A DNA stretch of 64,000 bases from Brassica napus (lineage: Eukaryota; Streptophyta; Magnoliopsida; Brassicales; Brassicaceae): the NCBI RefSeq assembly GCF_020379485.1, contig NC_063439.1, positions 15,135,683-15,199,682 of the forward strand. Reading direction: 5' to 3'. The notes beneath the pieces were generated by a model, which worked only from the letters and a program-made list of their open reading frames with translations, searched no databases and was not told the DNA's origin. Within the stretch, counting starts at the first letter, position 1. Each line of letters begins with the position of its first letter. A program made the translations under genes and the position numbers. Of this stretch, positions 1 to 10,300 are shown piece by piece.

Positions 1-490
1 GAATCAATAGTCATGTGATAAATCTTCATAAAGAAGACAAGAACAGTCCATGGCCTAACGTAAACTGGTCATCTGATCAACATATTCAGAAGCATTCTAG
101 TATTTAGCTGACTTGAAAGTTTAAGTCTCAATAACAAGTTGATTTATCTTTGTTTGCTGAATCTGTGTTTAAGTGTGCACTTTATTAGAATTCAGACCCA
201 AAGACTCAACTTTTACATCCGTAACCAAGATTTCGATTCTTGTAACAGACATTAGCACATAAATCTCAATTTTTGTATACATTTCATACCTTCATGTTTC
301 TGACCATCGAGTGCTAATTATTTAATCATGCAACACCTAAACCGTCTTAGCAGAGATATAGCATAACTCAAGAAACTTTTGTATATGATATTCTCAAAAT
401 AATAAATTAACTCACAGAACTCGTTACCCCGTTGTAGCCAACAAAACATCTATCAATAGGAATAGGATATGGGAAGATTCGTGAATGTAC
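1..490 (-). other. Probable intron 1 or downstream part of the plastid-protein gene
   Basis: This AT-rich stretch lies downstream (minus sense) of the exon ending at 491. No open frame with convincing coding character is seen. The minus strand at 490-481 starts with a GT donor context (AAG|GTACAT), so the simplest reading is an intron with exon 2 outside the window or too short to recognise. Confidence 0.35.
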
Positions 491-694
491 CTTAGCAAAG
501 ATTGAGCTTTTGAAAGAACAGGGAGAGAGGGGAGAGCGAGAGGTGGAGGGAGAGAGTCTGAGACCAAAGAAGTTAGATTCTGATGATTTTGTGGGAACTG
601 GAAATTGGGTTTTGGTGAGAAAGGTGTTTCTGTGAAGATGGGAGTGCAGTGTGGTCTGACTAGAGAAAGTGAAAAAAGAAGAAGAAGAAGCCAT
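491..694 (-). CDS. First exon of a probable plastid-targeted protein (partial gene)
   Basis: An ATG at 694-692 in a good plant context (GACATGGCT) opens 68 codons. The peptide starts MASSSSFFTF and is rich in Ser, Thr, Pro and basic residues, with almost no acidic residues. That is the composition of a chloroplast transit peptide. The frame reaches a consensus donor, AAG|GTACAT, at 491/490 in phase 0. Beyond it the frame continues to 407, but the residues look like intron translation. The mature protein is not visible, so its function cannot be named. It is the only segment in the window that looks like ordinary single-copy host coding DNA. It lies about 200 bp from a LINE insertion, so its upstream region is crowded by transposons. 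A chance ORF is possible. Confidence 0.5.
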
Positions 695-901
695 GTCTTT
701 TTGTTCCCTATCAAGACGTTTGCCACTGCTTCACGCACTTCCTTCAAATAACTGTGATATGGAAGAAGATGATAAAGATAGGGAAAGATTGGTGTCTGTG
801 GTAACACGTCCTCACTGTGTTTCCAAGCTGTAAGGACCCGGTTTTATTAACCGGAGTTGGTTTAGTTTTTCATTAATTAATTTGAACCAAACCAGTTCTC
901 T
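695..901. other. Upstream region of the plastid-protein gene, bounded by a LINE
   Basis: This is the presumed 5' leader and promoter for the minus-strand exon. Purine-rich GAAGAA runs lie next to the start. No confident TATA box is seen. At 833-901 there is an AT-rich inverted-repeat segment (TTGGTTT near 854 facing AAACCAA near 885) that could be a remnant of a small transposon. Confidence 0.3.
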
Positions 902-920
902 AACTAAATAATTCCTACTA
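902..920. repeat. 19-bp target-site duplication of the first LINE
   Basis: The sequence aactaaataattcctacta occurs at 902-920 and again, without mismatch, at 2814-2832 directly after the poly(A) tail. This pair defines the LINE as 921-2813. Confidence 0.93.
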
Positions 921-2813
921 AAGGATGGGATGGGCTCATATCTAGGAATCTCAGAGGACATTAGTGGTTCAAAGTGCAAATTATTTGCCTTCCTAAAGGA
1001 GAAGCTCCTACATAGAGTGAATGGCTGGACTGGTAGATGGTTATCGAAGGGTGGGAAGGAGGTTTTGATTAAATCGATATTGCTAGCTCTCCCGACCTAT
1101 GTCATGTCCAGCTTCCTGCTTCCTTTGGAGATATGTGAGAATCTAGCAAGTGCCATTGCACAGTTCTGGTGGAGCTCGAATCCTCCGAAAAGAAGAGTTC
1201 ACTGGGCAAAATGAGAAAAGATGTGTGCGCCTAGAGAAGAGGGAGGAATTGGTTTCCGTATGATCCATGAATTTAACCAAGCTCTTCTAGCAAAGCAGCT
1301 ATGGCGACTTGTGCAATTTCTGGATTCACTAGTAGCGAGAGTTCTCCGAGGAAGATATTACCGTCTCAGTTCGCCGTTGCGAATAGGCACTGTAGATACT
1401 CCATCTTATGTATGGACAAGTATAACTGCTGCGAGGAAGTTATTGCTTCTGGGAATTAGAAGTAATGTGCGCTCAGGGTACGAAATTAATGTGTGGGAAG
1501 ATCCTTGGATCCCTATGATGCCAGCTAGGCCGGCGCGTGCCCGAGCTCCAACAGTGAATCCTAAGATGCTTGTCAGCAGCCTTATTAATCCTGTTACCAA
1601 AGAGTGGGATACTCGACTACTGGAGCAATATGTAGCTCAAGAGGATATCCCGATGATTCTGAGTTTGGCCATTAGTCCTACTTATCGATGTGATACATTT
1701 TGCTGGAGTTACATAAAGACTGGACAATATACTGTCAAATCGGGATATTGGGTTGCGACAAACTTGATGAGAGATGAAGAGGAGTTAGAAGTTCTACAGC
1801 CAAGCATCACAAAACTTCAAGCCTTTGCTTGGAAGGTGAATGCGCCACAAAAGATCTGCCATCTTATATGGCAACTAATATTTGGACAGATAGCCGTAAC
1901 AAGAAATCTGGTACGACGCAACATGAGATGTGACAATTATTGCCCAAGATGTGGAGCGCCAGAAGAGACCGTTACTCATGCTATCTTTGAGTGTCCACCG
2001 GCCTTACAAGCATGGGAGTTATCATCAACACCATCGAGCTCTGAAATCTTTCCTGTATCGAGTATTTACGCTAATATGGACTTCCTTTTTTGGAGGAAGA
2101 ATGATATTATGGAACCAGAAGAGGATAGAGATCCTTATCCTTGGATAATTTGGTATATCTGGAAAGCTAGGAATGATAAGTTGTTTAGAGGCATAAACAG
2201 AGATCCATTGGAGCTAGTCAGGTATGCAGAGAGTGAGTGCCAAGCTTGGTACAATGCAAGAGACTCTGTACCGGTTCTGCAAAATGTACAGACTATTGAA
2301 GAACCACAAGTCTTAAGCTTGGGTAATATCTGCATGGTGGATGGTTAATGGACTTCCACAGCTCAATTTAGTGGAATAGGATGGGTCTGGAAGGATGCAA
2401 TGGGGAAGATACAACTCATGGGGTCAAGGAACTTACGGAGGAGGGAGACATCGTTACACTCGGAACTGGAAGCTTTAAAGTGGGCAATGGAGAGCATGAT
2501 ACAACACTCGACTTGTCAAAAGTTTGGGACGCACTGCAAGGATTTGATAGAAATGATAGAGCAGCCACAAGATTGGCCCAACTTCTCAACTGAGCTGGAA
2601 AACATTCAAACTCTTCGGTTGTGTTTTTCAGACTTCAAGATTACCTACATTCCAAGGACGCAGAATGAGATTGCGGATGCGCTAGCTAGAAATGCACGTT
2701 CTTTTCATAGATCATTATGTTTTATTGGTTGTTCTATTCCGGTCTGGCTCCCCAGACCACCTCAAGTTTGAGTAATAGAAGAGCCGTTTGCTGTCAAAAA
2801 AAAAAAAAAAAAA
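921..2813 (+). mobile_element. 5'-truncated L1-type LINE
   Basis: The insert is bracketed by a perfect 19-bp duplication and ends in a run of about 18 A. It holds only the C-terminal half of ORF2: the end of the reverse transcriptase, a zinc-binding domain and an RNase H-like domain. Truncation at the 5' end, an A tail and a long target duplication are the signature of target-primed reverse transcription. The right duplication runs 3 bp into the terminus of Helitron H1, so the LINE landed at the Helitron border. Confidence 0.93.
930..2771 (+). pseudogene. LINE ORF2 C-terminal part (RT end, zf-RVT, RNase H-like)
   Basis: A single reading frame runs from 930 to 2771, broken by two in-frame stops at 1212-1214 (TGA) and 2346-2348 (TAA). 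The first segment shows the YLGI and KGGKEVLIKS blocks typical of plant LINE RT ends. The second has GGIGF...ALLAKQLWR, then a Cys/His cluster (CPRCGAPEETVTHAIFEC, near 1941-1994), the zf-RVT domain. The third begins after a DG motif and ends with IPRTQNEIADALAR, the RNase H-like RVT_3 signature. The second LINE in the window, at 51001-51030, reads through the position equivalent to the first stop with a Trp codon. Endonuclease and RT catalytic motifs are absent because of 5' truncation. No product is expected. Confidence 0.9.
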
Positions 2814-2829
2814 AACTAAATAATTCCTA

Positions 2830-2859
2830 CTAGGTGATCCGCCCACGCTGATGTGCGGG
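2830..2859 (-). other. Helitron 3' terminus: hairpin plus CTAG
   Basis: In plus sense this is CTAG, 8 bp, then CCCACGCTGATGTGCGGG, an imperfect 7-bp stem with a TGAT loop. Read on the minus strand it is a GC hairpin shortly before a terminal CTAG, the classical Helitron replication terminator. The matching sequence at 6225-6240 keeps one arm (CCCGCGC). Confidence 0.8.
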
Positions 2860-2955
2860 TATAGTTAAGTTAATTAGTATTTATAATTTATTATGTAAAA
2901 TTATTATTTATTTATTTAACCTATATAAATTTTGTTATGGAAATAGTATTATATG

Positions 2956-3938
2956 TTTTTTTTTTGTCAACTTTTGGATTTTTATTAAATCCCCAAATCC
3001 CAGCGGACCAAGATACATGAGATGGTTACAGTTCTAATTTCAATTAATACACTCAACATAAATTTAAAGCCCAAAGATTAGGCCCAGTTTAATGACCTAA
3101 ATCCCCATCGAGTGCCACGAACACTTCCACGCATCCTATCGACTGAAAGCTGCAGACACGCGTCACAATCTTCTGATGCATGATGTTCAAGCGTGGAGAT
3201 ACGCATTTCTTACGCGCCGCCGTGTGTTGAGAAGTCTGAGACGCCACACCGCCGCAAACGACGAACAGCATGAGCCTCCTCTATTGAACCGCAATCTTTC
3301 TCATCTGAATCTCGAACTCGCTGAAGAAGTCTTTCGCTCGAACCGAGGCTAGTTGATCAAGAAAGTCAGAGTCACCACGAGTTAAGCACAGTGGAAGCTT
3401 AAACCAAGTTGAAATTTGATTCTTTGTCAGACCGTTGTTAAAACACCAACTTCTACTGAATCGTCTTCAACTGAGCTTAAAAATCCAACAAACTTTCCCT
3501 TCCTTCTTTGAGAAGCTTTACTTTAACACCTCTAACGGCCAAATACCAGTAAACACTGATTCTCTGCAGAAGAAGCTTCGGTTGACGCGATGAAACTGGT
3601 TTCCGAACAGAAGCTGACGGAATAGTGATGAAAAACAACGAAAGACTGATTTCATGAAACCGACCATAGTGATCGGGTTTATTATCTTCAATCAACAATC
3701 CGATAAGATTGAGCATGAAAATCAGTTCGGAAGCGATTGAAGAAGCACATCAAAAATTCGCCAACGCGAGAGCTAAATCCGCTAACCGGAAGACAAAATC
3801 GATCAGAGATCGAAGATATATCACATACAAAAAAGGATTAAATCTCTCCCCCTTCTGAAAGATCTGAAATTGTTAAGAAGGGTTTGAGAGAATTTCTCTC
3901 TCTAGGAAAGAGAGAGAGAATCTCCGCAACGTACCTTT
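2956..3938 (-). mobile_element. Poly(A)-tailed non-coding retroposon, about 0.98 kb (Sadhu-like or LINE-mobilised)
   Basis: The insert begins in plus sense with ten T, so it has a 3' poly(A) on the minus strand. It is flanked by the direct repeat agtattatatg (2945-2955 and 3939-3949). Helitron H2 shows the empty site at about 6319-6345. Short ORFs on the minus strand (3477-3716 and 3089-3271) resemble nothing I know. Size, A tail, target duplication and lack of a long ORF fit Sadhu-type non-autonomous retroposons described in Arabidopsis. A retrocopied transcript moved by a LINE is the alternative. Confidence 0.7.
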
Positions 3939-4069
3939 AGTATTATATGTATAAAGTGCACGTTATAGTTAAATTTTTTTAGTATTTATACTTTTAGTAT
4001 GTAAAATTATGATTTATTTATAACATATATAAATTTTGTTATGAATGTAGAATTATTATATGTATAAAG

Positions 4070-4440
4070 TGCACGTTAAAGCTGAAGAGAATAAGGTGCT
4101 TGAGAATAAGATTCAGCAGTGGTGAAAATGCCCGAAGCGTTAAAGCTTCAGCAGGACGAAGCAGTGAAGGGGTGGAGAAAACAGACAGCACCGGAGGAGG
4201 AGGAGCAAGACAGTTCGACGGTCCTGTAATGGAGGTTACTACACTTGATCGTGGCTTTGCTAACTCCACTACCGTCGACCATTAACCCTTTTATGATTAT
4301 TCTAGTGTTTGTTTGAATTGGATTTAAGGAATCCTGTTTTTTCTGGATATTAGGATTAAGTTGTGAAACTTTCACCGCACGCGAGGGCTATTAGAGATGT
4401 GGAAGATGAGGAACTAAGAAGCTTTTTCTTTGGAATGTGA
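4070..4440 (+). other. Conserved sense-strand gene fragment in Helitron H1
   Basis: The segment contains a 61-codon ORF (4100-4285) ending TTLDRGFANSTTVDH, followed by a second coding-like stretch around 4370-4440 (RDVEDEELRSFFF). The same two blocks occur in H2 at 6474-6659 and 6729-6815 with conservative changes. The strand is opposite to the Helitron genes, which suggests a captured host gene fragment. I do not recognise the donor gene. In H1 the second block is cut short at about 4440 by the internal deletion. Confidence 0.5.
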
Positions 4441-4469
4441 GGTTTCAATTAATAAGTAGTTGTGGAAGA

Positions 4470-5097
4470 TAACAGCCGTCTACTGTTTTTATCTCTTCAA
4501 AGCTTGTTGGACCTTTGACTATTTTTAGCAAAACCCTTAAATAATACACTTCACCTAAAGATGGTGGCACATAAGTGATCCTTCCGATTGCAAAACCCCT
4601 CCGCCTTGGTTTCCACATTCTGGTTTTAGATGCCAGACAAAGTACGATGGGAAGTCTGCATAAGTGAGATTTTTTGCTTCTGGATATATCTTATTGGCTT
4701 CCATCCAGGCTACAAACTTGGACTTCCCGACAGAAATTCGGGTTAGTACTTCTTCAACGGGGTCATCTTCATTGTAAACAACCAGTTGTTGACCTGGGAG
4801 ATGGAATGATAGTTTTTCTACTGATGTAGTCCGATAGTGAGTAGGAAAAGCAAGAGTTCTCCAAGTAGCTTCACATGCTGATATGTATCTGAAAAAATAG
4901 CCAAACTAAAATTCAGCTAATGAACATTAATAATCATACGATAAATCTGATTGGTTTTCCATTTTATTTTCAAAAGATAGGAAAGGAATAATATTTTTCA
5001 GTCATCACAATACTTGAATCTAATCTGAATTCGTGAGCAACCTAACACTAATTTAAATCTGATAGCCAGTCTCACCATTATCAAAATACTACATTAT
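4470..5097 (-). pseudogene. RepHel fragment in Helitron H1
   Basis: Minus-strand sequence corresponding to the RepHel exon between Rep and helicase (H2 9153-9575), followed by intron sequence matching H2 9583-9776. Recognisable residues include SYFVWHLK and RRGFAIGRITYVPP, as in H2. It starts abruptly at about 4470 and switches to RPA sequence at about 5100, so both ends are deletion junctions. No HUH or helicase motif remains. Confidence 0.75.
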
Positions 5098-5141
5098 AAA
5101 AATTCAGCTAATGAACATTAAGAATCATACGATAAACTCAC

Positions 5142-5869
5142 ATTGTATCTCGTAGAATATTGTCAAGCTTTGAGTTATCCTTCCCCTTTGTTTTTATCTG
5201 CTCCATTGGTCCAATATTCACAATTTGACCAATCACATCTGAAAATATCAAAAAACTCTGTCATAAATCCCAAATTTAAATAAAAGAATATTTTTGAAAT
5301 TATTCAAAATAGAAAATATAACTTACCGACCTAAATGTTTTTGTCTAGCTTTCCGGATATTATCTCTTCATAGTTTAAAAAATATTTTTCTGGATAATAC
5401 TCGAGAAAATCATCAGCTGCTTTGACCTTAGTTGTTCTGAAGAATGTAATCTTATAAGGATAAGGATTGGTCCTAAATTCCCCAAGATAGTCCTTCAACT
5501 GGAAAGTTATGATGCTCACAGCTTCACCTTCTTTCAGAACGGTTAGGTGTTTCTTCATCAAGTCTTCTTCAACTTGAGCATGAATCCTTGTTCCCTATAA
5601 ACATAAAAATAACAACGACAACTAAAGGTCTTTTAAGACAACATGAATGAAATTATATAATCATATAAACATATTATAAATATTGACGTGTTTTTTTGGG
5701 ATTAAGAACAAACCTCTTCATCAATCAACACCATCTCATGAGTGTTTCCAGAACTTTTGTAGGCCTTCCAGAGTGCCAGCACCTTCACTTTGATTTTTTG
5801 TGTTTCATCCGCGGAATCCATGTTTTTCACAAGAACAAAGGAATTGTTTTTCTTAGATATAATCGACAT
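5142..5869 (-). pseudogene. RPA1-like gene fragment in Helitron H1 (exons 1-3)
   Basis: Three exons can be placed on the minus strand: exon 1 at 5869-5714 (ATG to DEE), exon 2 at 5594-about 5333 (GTRIHAQVEED... to the KLDKNI region) and exon 3 at 5238-5142 (DVIGQIVNIG). They correspond one to one to the first three exons of the H2 gene. The domain is the N-terminal OB-fold/DUF223 part of plant RPA70-like proteins, which bind single-stranded DNA. Here the exon 2 acceptor is intact (ATAG|GGAAC), unlike in H2. The rest of the gene was removed by the deletion joining it to RepHel sequence near 5100. It is at most a truncated transcript. Confidence 0.78.
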
Positions 5870-5929
5870 TGCAACAAACTTTGTAAAACTTGAGAACAAT
5901 TTTAATATGGTAGTAAATTATAAAGCTAT

Positions 5930-5955
5930 CATATATATATATATATATATATATG
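5930..5955. repeat. (AT)n microsatellite
   Basis: An uninterrupted AT dinucleotide run lies upstream of the H1 RPA fragment. The equivalent H2 position (about 16548-16560) is much shorter, so the run expanded or shrank after the copies separated. Confidence 0.9.
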
Positions 5956-6459
5956 TAGCATAATAAGTCAAATTCACGTGAGAATTATATATTCTCCATA
6001 GTTATTTCTTTCCTTTTGTGTTTATCTATTAATGGGAAATGTACAAAACAATTGAGTGAAAAAGTAAAATTTACATCTCTAAGAAATGTTAAAGTCACGA
6101 AGTCACCGACATGACATGCGTGACTTTTACATATTTAATTCGGAATATAAATTGGAATATGAATCATTATGAGCATGTGTAATTGATTTATGCATACCAG
6201 AATTATTAATATTAATTTTATGATCTGCCCGCGCTGATGCAAACCAACATATATAAATTTTATATGTAAAATTATTATTTATTTATAACATATATAAATT
6301 TTTATATGAAAGTAGAATTATTATATGTATAAAGTGCACGTTATAGTTAAATTCTTTAGTGTTTATACTTTTATTATGGAAAATTATTATTTATTTATAA
6401 CATATATAAATTTTGTCATGAAAGTAGAATTATATGTATATAGTGGACGTTAAAGCTGG

Positions 6460-6900
6460 AGAGAAGAAGGTTCTTGAGAATAAGTTTCAGCGGTGGTGAA
6501 AATGCCCGAAGCATTAAAGCTTCAGCTGGACGAAGCAGCGAAGTGATGGAGAAAACAGACAGCACCAGAGGAGGAGGAGCAAGACAGTTCGCCGGTCCTG
6601 TAATGGAAGTTACTACACTTGATCGTGGCTTTGCTAACTCCATTACCGTTGAGCATTAGCCCTTTTATGATTACTATAGTGTTTGTTTGAATTGGTTTTA
6701 AAGAATCCTGTGATATTAGGATGAAGTTGTGAAACTTTCACCGCACGCGGTGGCTATTAGAGATGTGGAAGATGAGGAACTAAGAAGCTTTTTCTTTGGA
6801 ATGTCTCCATGGCAGGTGAGCTTTTTTACTACGTTTTCAAATTTTTTGAGTCACTTGAGTTTTCATTATGTTTGTTCGTGTGTTCTCCTGTTCATACTCA
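6460..6900 (+). other. Conserved sense-strand gene fragment in Helitron H2
   Basis: This is the counterpart of the H1 fragment. The first block (6474-6659) ends TTLDRGFANSITVEH and a stop. The second (6729-6815) reads KLSPHAVAIRDVEDEE to GMSPWQ and is followed by a good splice donor, CAG|GTGAGC, at about 6815. Most differences between the copies in the first block keep the frame. It runs antisense to RepHel, downstream of its stop. The donor host gene is not recognised. It could equally be a long-standing Helitron component. Confidence 0.5.
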
Positions 6901-7368
6901 TTGTGGCAGCCAGTTCGATAGGAGAATAGGTCTTTTACCGTGTTGCTGTACAGGTTTGGTTTCCATTAAAACTTTAGGGAAGAATAATCCACTTTTTGAC
7001 TGAATTGTTTCCTGATTAAAAATTCTATTATTCTGACAGGGTGATCTATCTGATATGCTCTGTTAAATATTTTTAAAATAATTCAATGTTTGATCATATG
7101 AGTGATGTCCATAGAGTTGATGATGTGCATTGGATGCAACGGTGAGATGTGCATTGGATGCAGGTTGAAATGTTAATCGGTTTTTTTTTATTACCCATGC
7201 TCTGTTAAATCAAGTTCATTCTCAAATCATCACAGTTTCCAGAATGCAAAGTAGCCTCAAATACTATAATGATCATTAATACCACGTTCAGTTGCTAAAA
7301 TATAAAAAAAAATCTATGTATTAATCAAAAAAGTGACCATACGCCTTGAAAAAAAAACTAAAACTTAG

Positions 7369-10300
7369 TCAATGTTTTGAAAGATCTCCTTGTACACGAC
7401 ATTCATGGTTTTTTTTAGGCTTACCGTGTTTATCCGTGATAAGAATTTTCAGTCTTGATCTTGACTTTACTCTTGAAACAGCAACATACAATTGTCCATG
7501 ACTAAAAACTGGTCTTGGAAGATACAACCCAACTTTTTCTAGTGTTTGACCTTGACTTTTATTTATGGTCATTGCGACAGAAACCGCAACTGGGAATTGT
7601 CTACGACGCATCCTGAAAGGGAATCTCGTTTCTGGCGGAGATACAAACATCCTTGGTATTTTGACCCTTTCACCACCTTCTCTGTCAGTCCTATTACCCG
7701 TTATCATTCTAGCCTCAATAACATGATCAGCCAACTGAGTAATTTGCAGCCTTGTACCATTACATAAACCACCTTGAGGATCAATGTTCCTAAGTAGCAT
7801 AATTATTGCACCAACCTTTAACTTCAAAGAGTGGTTTGGCAATCCAGAGATCTTGATGCTATTTAGAAACTCTTGAAAGTAACACATGGTATCCTTCGGT
7901 CCTTTGTCAGATTTATCTATACCATCAGAACTGAGATAGATTTTTTCTTCACCTGTTTACAATATAAATCAGCGTAAATAAGATTACATGCCTTGATTTT
8001 AGCAACAAAATTTAATATTTTAAAAACCAAAATGCTACCTGATAGTTGTGATAGCATATACTCGTTAGTACTATCAACATCTTGATTCCGTGGACTCAAT
8101 ATAGCTCTTTCCTTAAAAAACTTGGGATCTCGTTTTTCTGCAAATGATGTTCCGTAAACTTCGTTCACTATGGCTTCTATAGGATTTTCGCACTCAGTTA
8201 TCAGCAAATCTTCAGGAATATCAATCTCAACCTCTCCATCATTTGGTTGATTGATATTTCCATCACCGATATCTAGAATCCACTTAGAAAAAGCTTCAAG
8301 TTCTTTAGCTTCACTATCAGTAATTCCTGCCATAAGTCTCATGTTTTTTGTAAGTCTTAGAACCTTGCAGCTATTCCACAGATATGATGAATTCAGAGAA
8401 GCCAAAACAGTCTCTACTCTACCATCATCTGTAACTACCGGTAGAATATGTCTAAAGTCTCCTCCAAAAACAACAACTTTACCTCCAAAAGGCTCATTGC
8501 ATCCCATTATGTCACGCAAGCTTCTGTCTAAAGTTTCGAAACAGTGTCTGCACATCATGGGAGCTTCATCCCAAATTATGAGCTTAGCTTGTTGTACCAA
8601 TTCTGCTTAATCTGAACCCTTTGTCATTGTACATGTTGTAAAATCGTGTACATTAATTGGTATTCCAAATCTTGAGTGAGCTGTCCGGCCACCTGGCAAA
8701 AGCAGTGCAGCAATTTTTCCAATGAACTTCCATTGATACGCAGGAGCGATTCAATCTCCCACAAAGCTAAGCTCTTAATTTGATCTTCTGATAAAGTCAA
8801 ATCTGTAAGAAAAATAAAAGATGGAATTCAACACTTTGGACATAAGCTTGGTGACATCAAGCTAATAGATATATTATTAAAAATAATTTTGGTATTAAAT
8901 GTATCTTACGGGGATTCTTCTTCTTTTTTCTCTGGTTATATAATATATCCTCAGATAGTATTTCCCAAGTAGCATTCCATACATTTTCTGGAGTTGTGAC
9001 ACTCTTTGATAGCAGTATTACAGAAAACAACCTTCGTAGATACTTTCTAGAGCTCCAAAGACTTGCTTCTTTAATAGCTTCAATGTATTCTCTATCATCA
9101 TCCAGCAAACCCAATGCATAACATGCATCTTTGAATTTCTCGTGGATTATGCCGTATACTGTTTTTATCTCTTCAAAGCTTGTTGGACCTTTGACTATAT
9201 TTAGCAAAACCCTTAAATAATACACTTCACCTAAAGATGGTGGCACATAAGTGATCCTTCCGATTGCAAAACCCCTCCGCCTTGGTTTCCACATTCTGGT
9301 TTTTAGATGCCAGACAAAGTACGATGGGAAGTCTGCATAAGTGAGATTTTTTGCTTCTGGATATATCTTATTGGCCTCCATCCAGGCTACAAACTTTGAC
9401 TTCCCGACAGAAATTCGGTTTAGTATTTCTTCAACAGGGTCATCTTCATTGTAAACATCCAGTTGTTGACCTGGGAGATGGAATGATAGTTTTTCTACTG
9501 GTGTAGTCCGATAGTGAGTAGGAAACGCAAGAGTTCTCCAAGTACCTTCACATGCGGATACGTATCTGAAAAAAATCAGCCAAACTAAAATTCAGCTAAT
9601 GAACATTAAGAATCATACGATAAATCTGATTGCTTTTCCATGTTATTTTCAAAAGATAGGAAAGGAATTAATAATATTTTTCAGTCATCACAATACTTGA
9701 ATCTAATCTAAAATCGTGAACAACCTAACAATAATTTAAATCTGATAGTCAGTCTCACCATTATCAAAATACTACAGAATTAATAATATTATTTCCAAAT
9801 CGTAAAAAAAAATACCTGCAGCTATAGTGTTTCTTTATTTCATCAACAATATCATCATTGCCGTCGTCTCTTCCTACGGATGCATTCACATAGTCAGGTA
9901 CCTTAGTAATATACTTGAAAAGGTACTTGATAGAGCGTGTTTGGTTGCACCATTCAACGTTAATATGAGCACGGTAACGAAGTGATAGATCCTTATTGTA
10001 TGGAACAACATATATATTATCACAGTCAAACCCTTTCTTGTGAACCATTCTTCCATCTTCCCTCCGTTTGTAAATAGGAAATCCAGCATCAACTTTAGTG
10101 ACTGCACTAAAAGGTTTGGGAAAGAATTTAGAACACTTGCCATCAATCATACATACATTGGCTTTATTAGCAGGTCCGCATGGCCCATGTATCATAGAAT
10201 CTCCTACAACTTCGTACAAGTACGGTTCCAGATCTTTATCAGGAAGTTCTGCACTTATATACTTGTCAATATCTTCACCGGTAGGCATTTTTGAATCTGG

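Larger units (their letters stand above)
2830..6223 (-). mobile_element. Helitron H1, internally deleted derivative
   Basis: On the minus strand the element starts with TC (6223-6222), ends with CTAG (2833-2830) and is flanked by A and T, the insertion preference of Helitrons. A hairpin lies 8 bp inside the 3' end. Its 3' part (3950-4440) matches 6326-6800 of H2. Positions 4470-4910 match RepHel exon sequence at 9153-9575. Positions 5100-6215 match RPA exons 1-3 and the 5' end of H2 at 15750-17210. H1 is therefore an H2-like element that lost most of RepHel and RPA. A poly(A) retroposon sits at 2956-3938. Confidence 0.8.

Noticed and set aside
833..901. TGTAAGGACCCGG as the start of another LTR
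   Set aside because: Only the first bases resemble a gypsy LTR start. No matching end, PBS or second copy was found.
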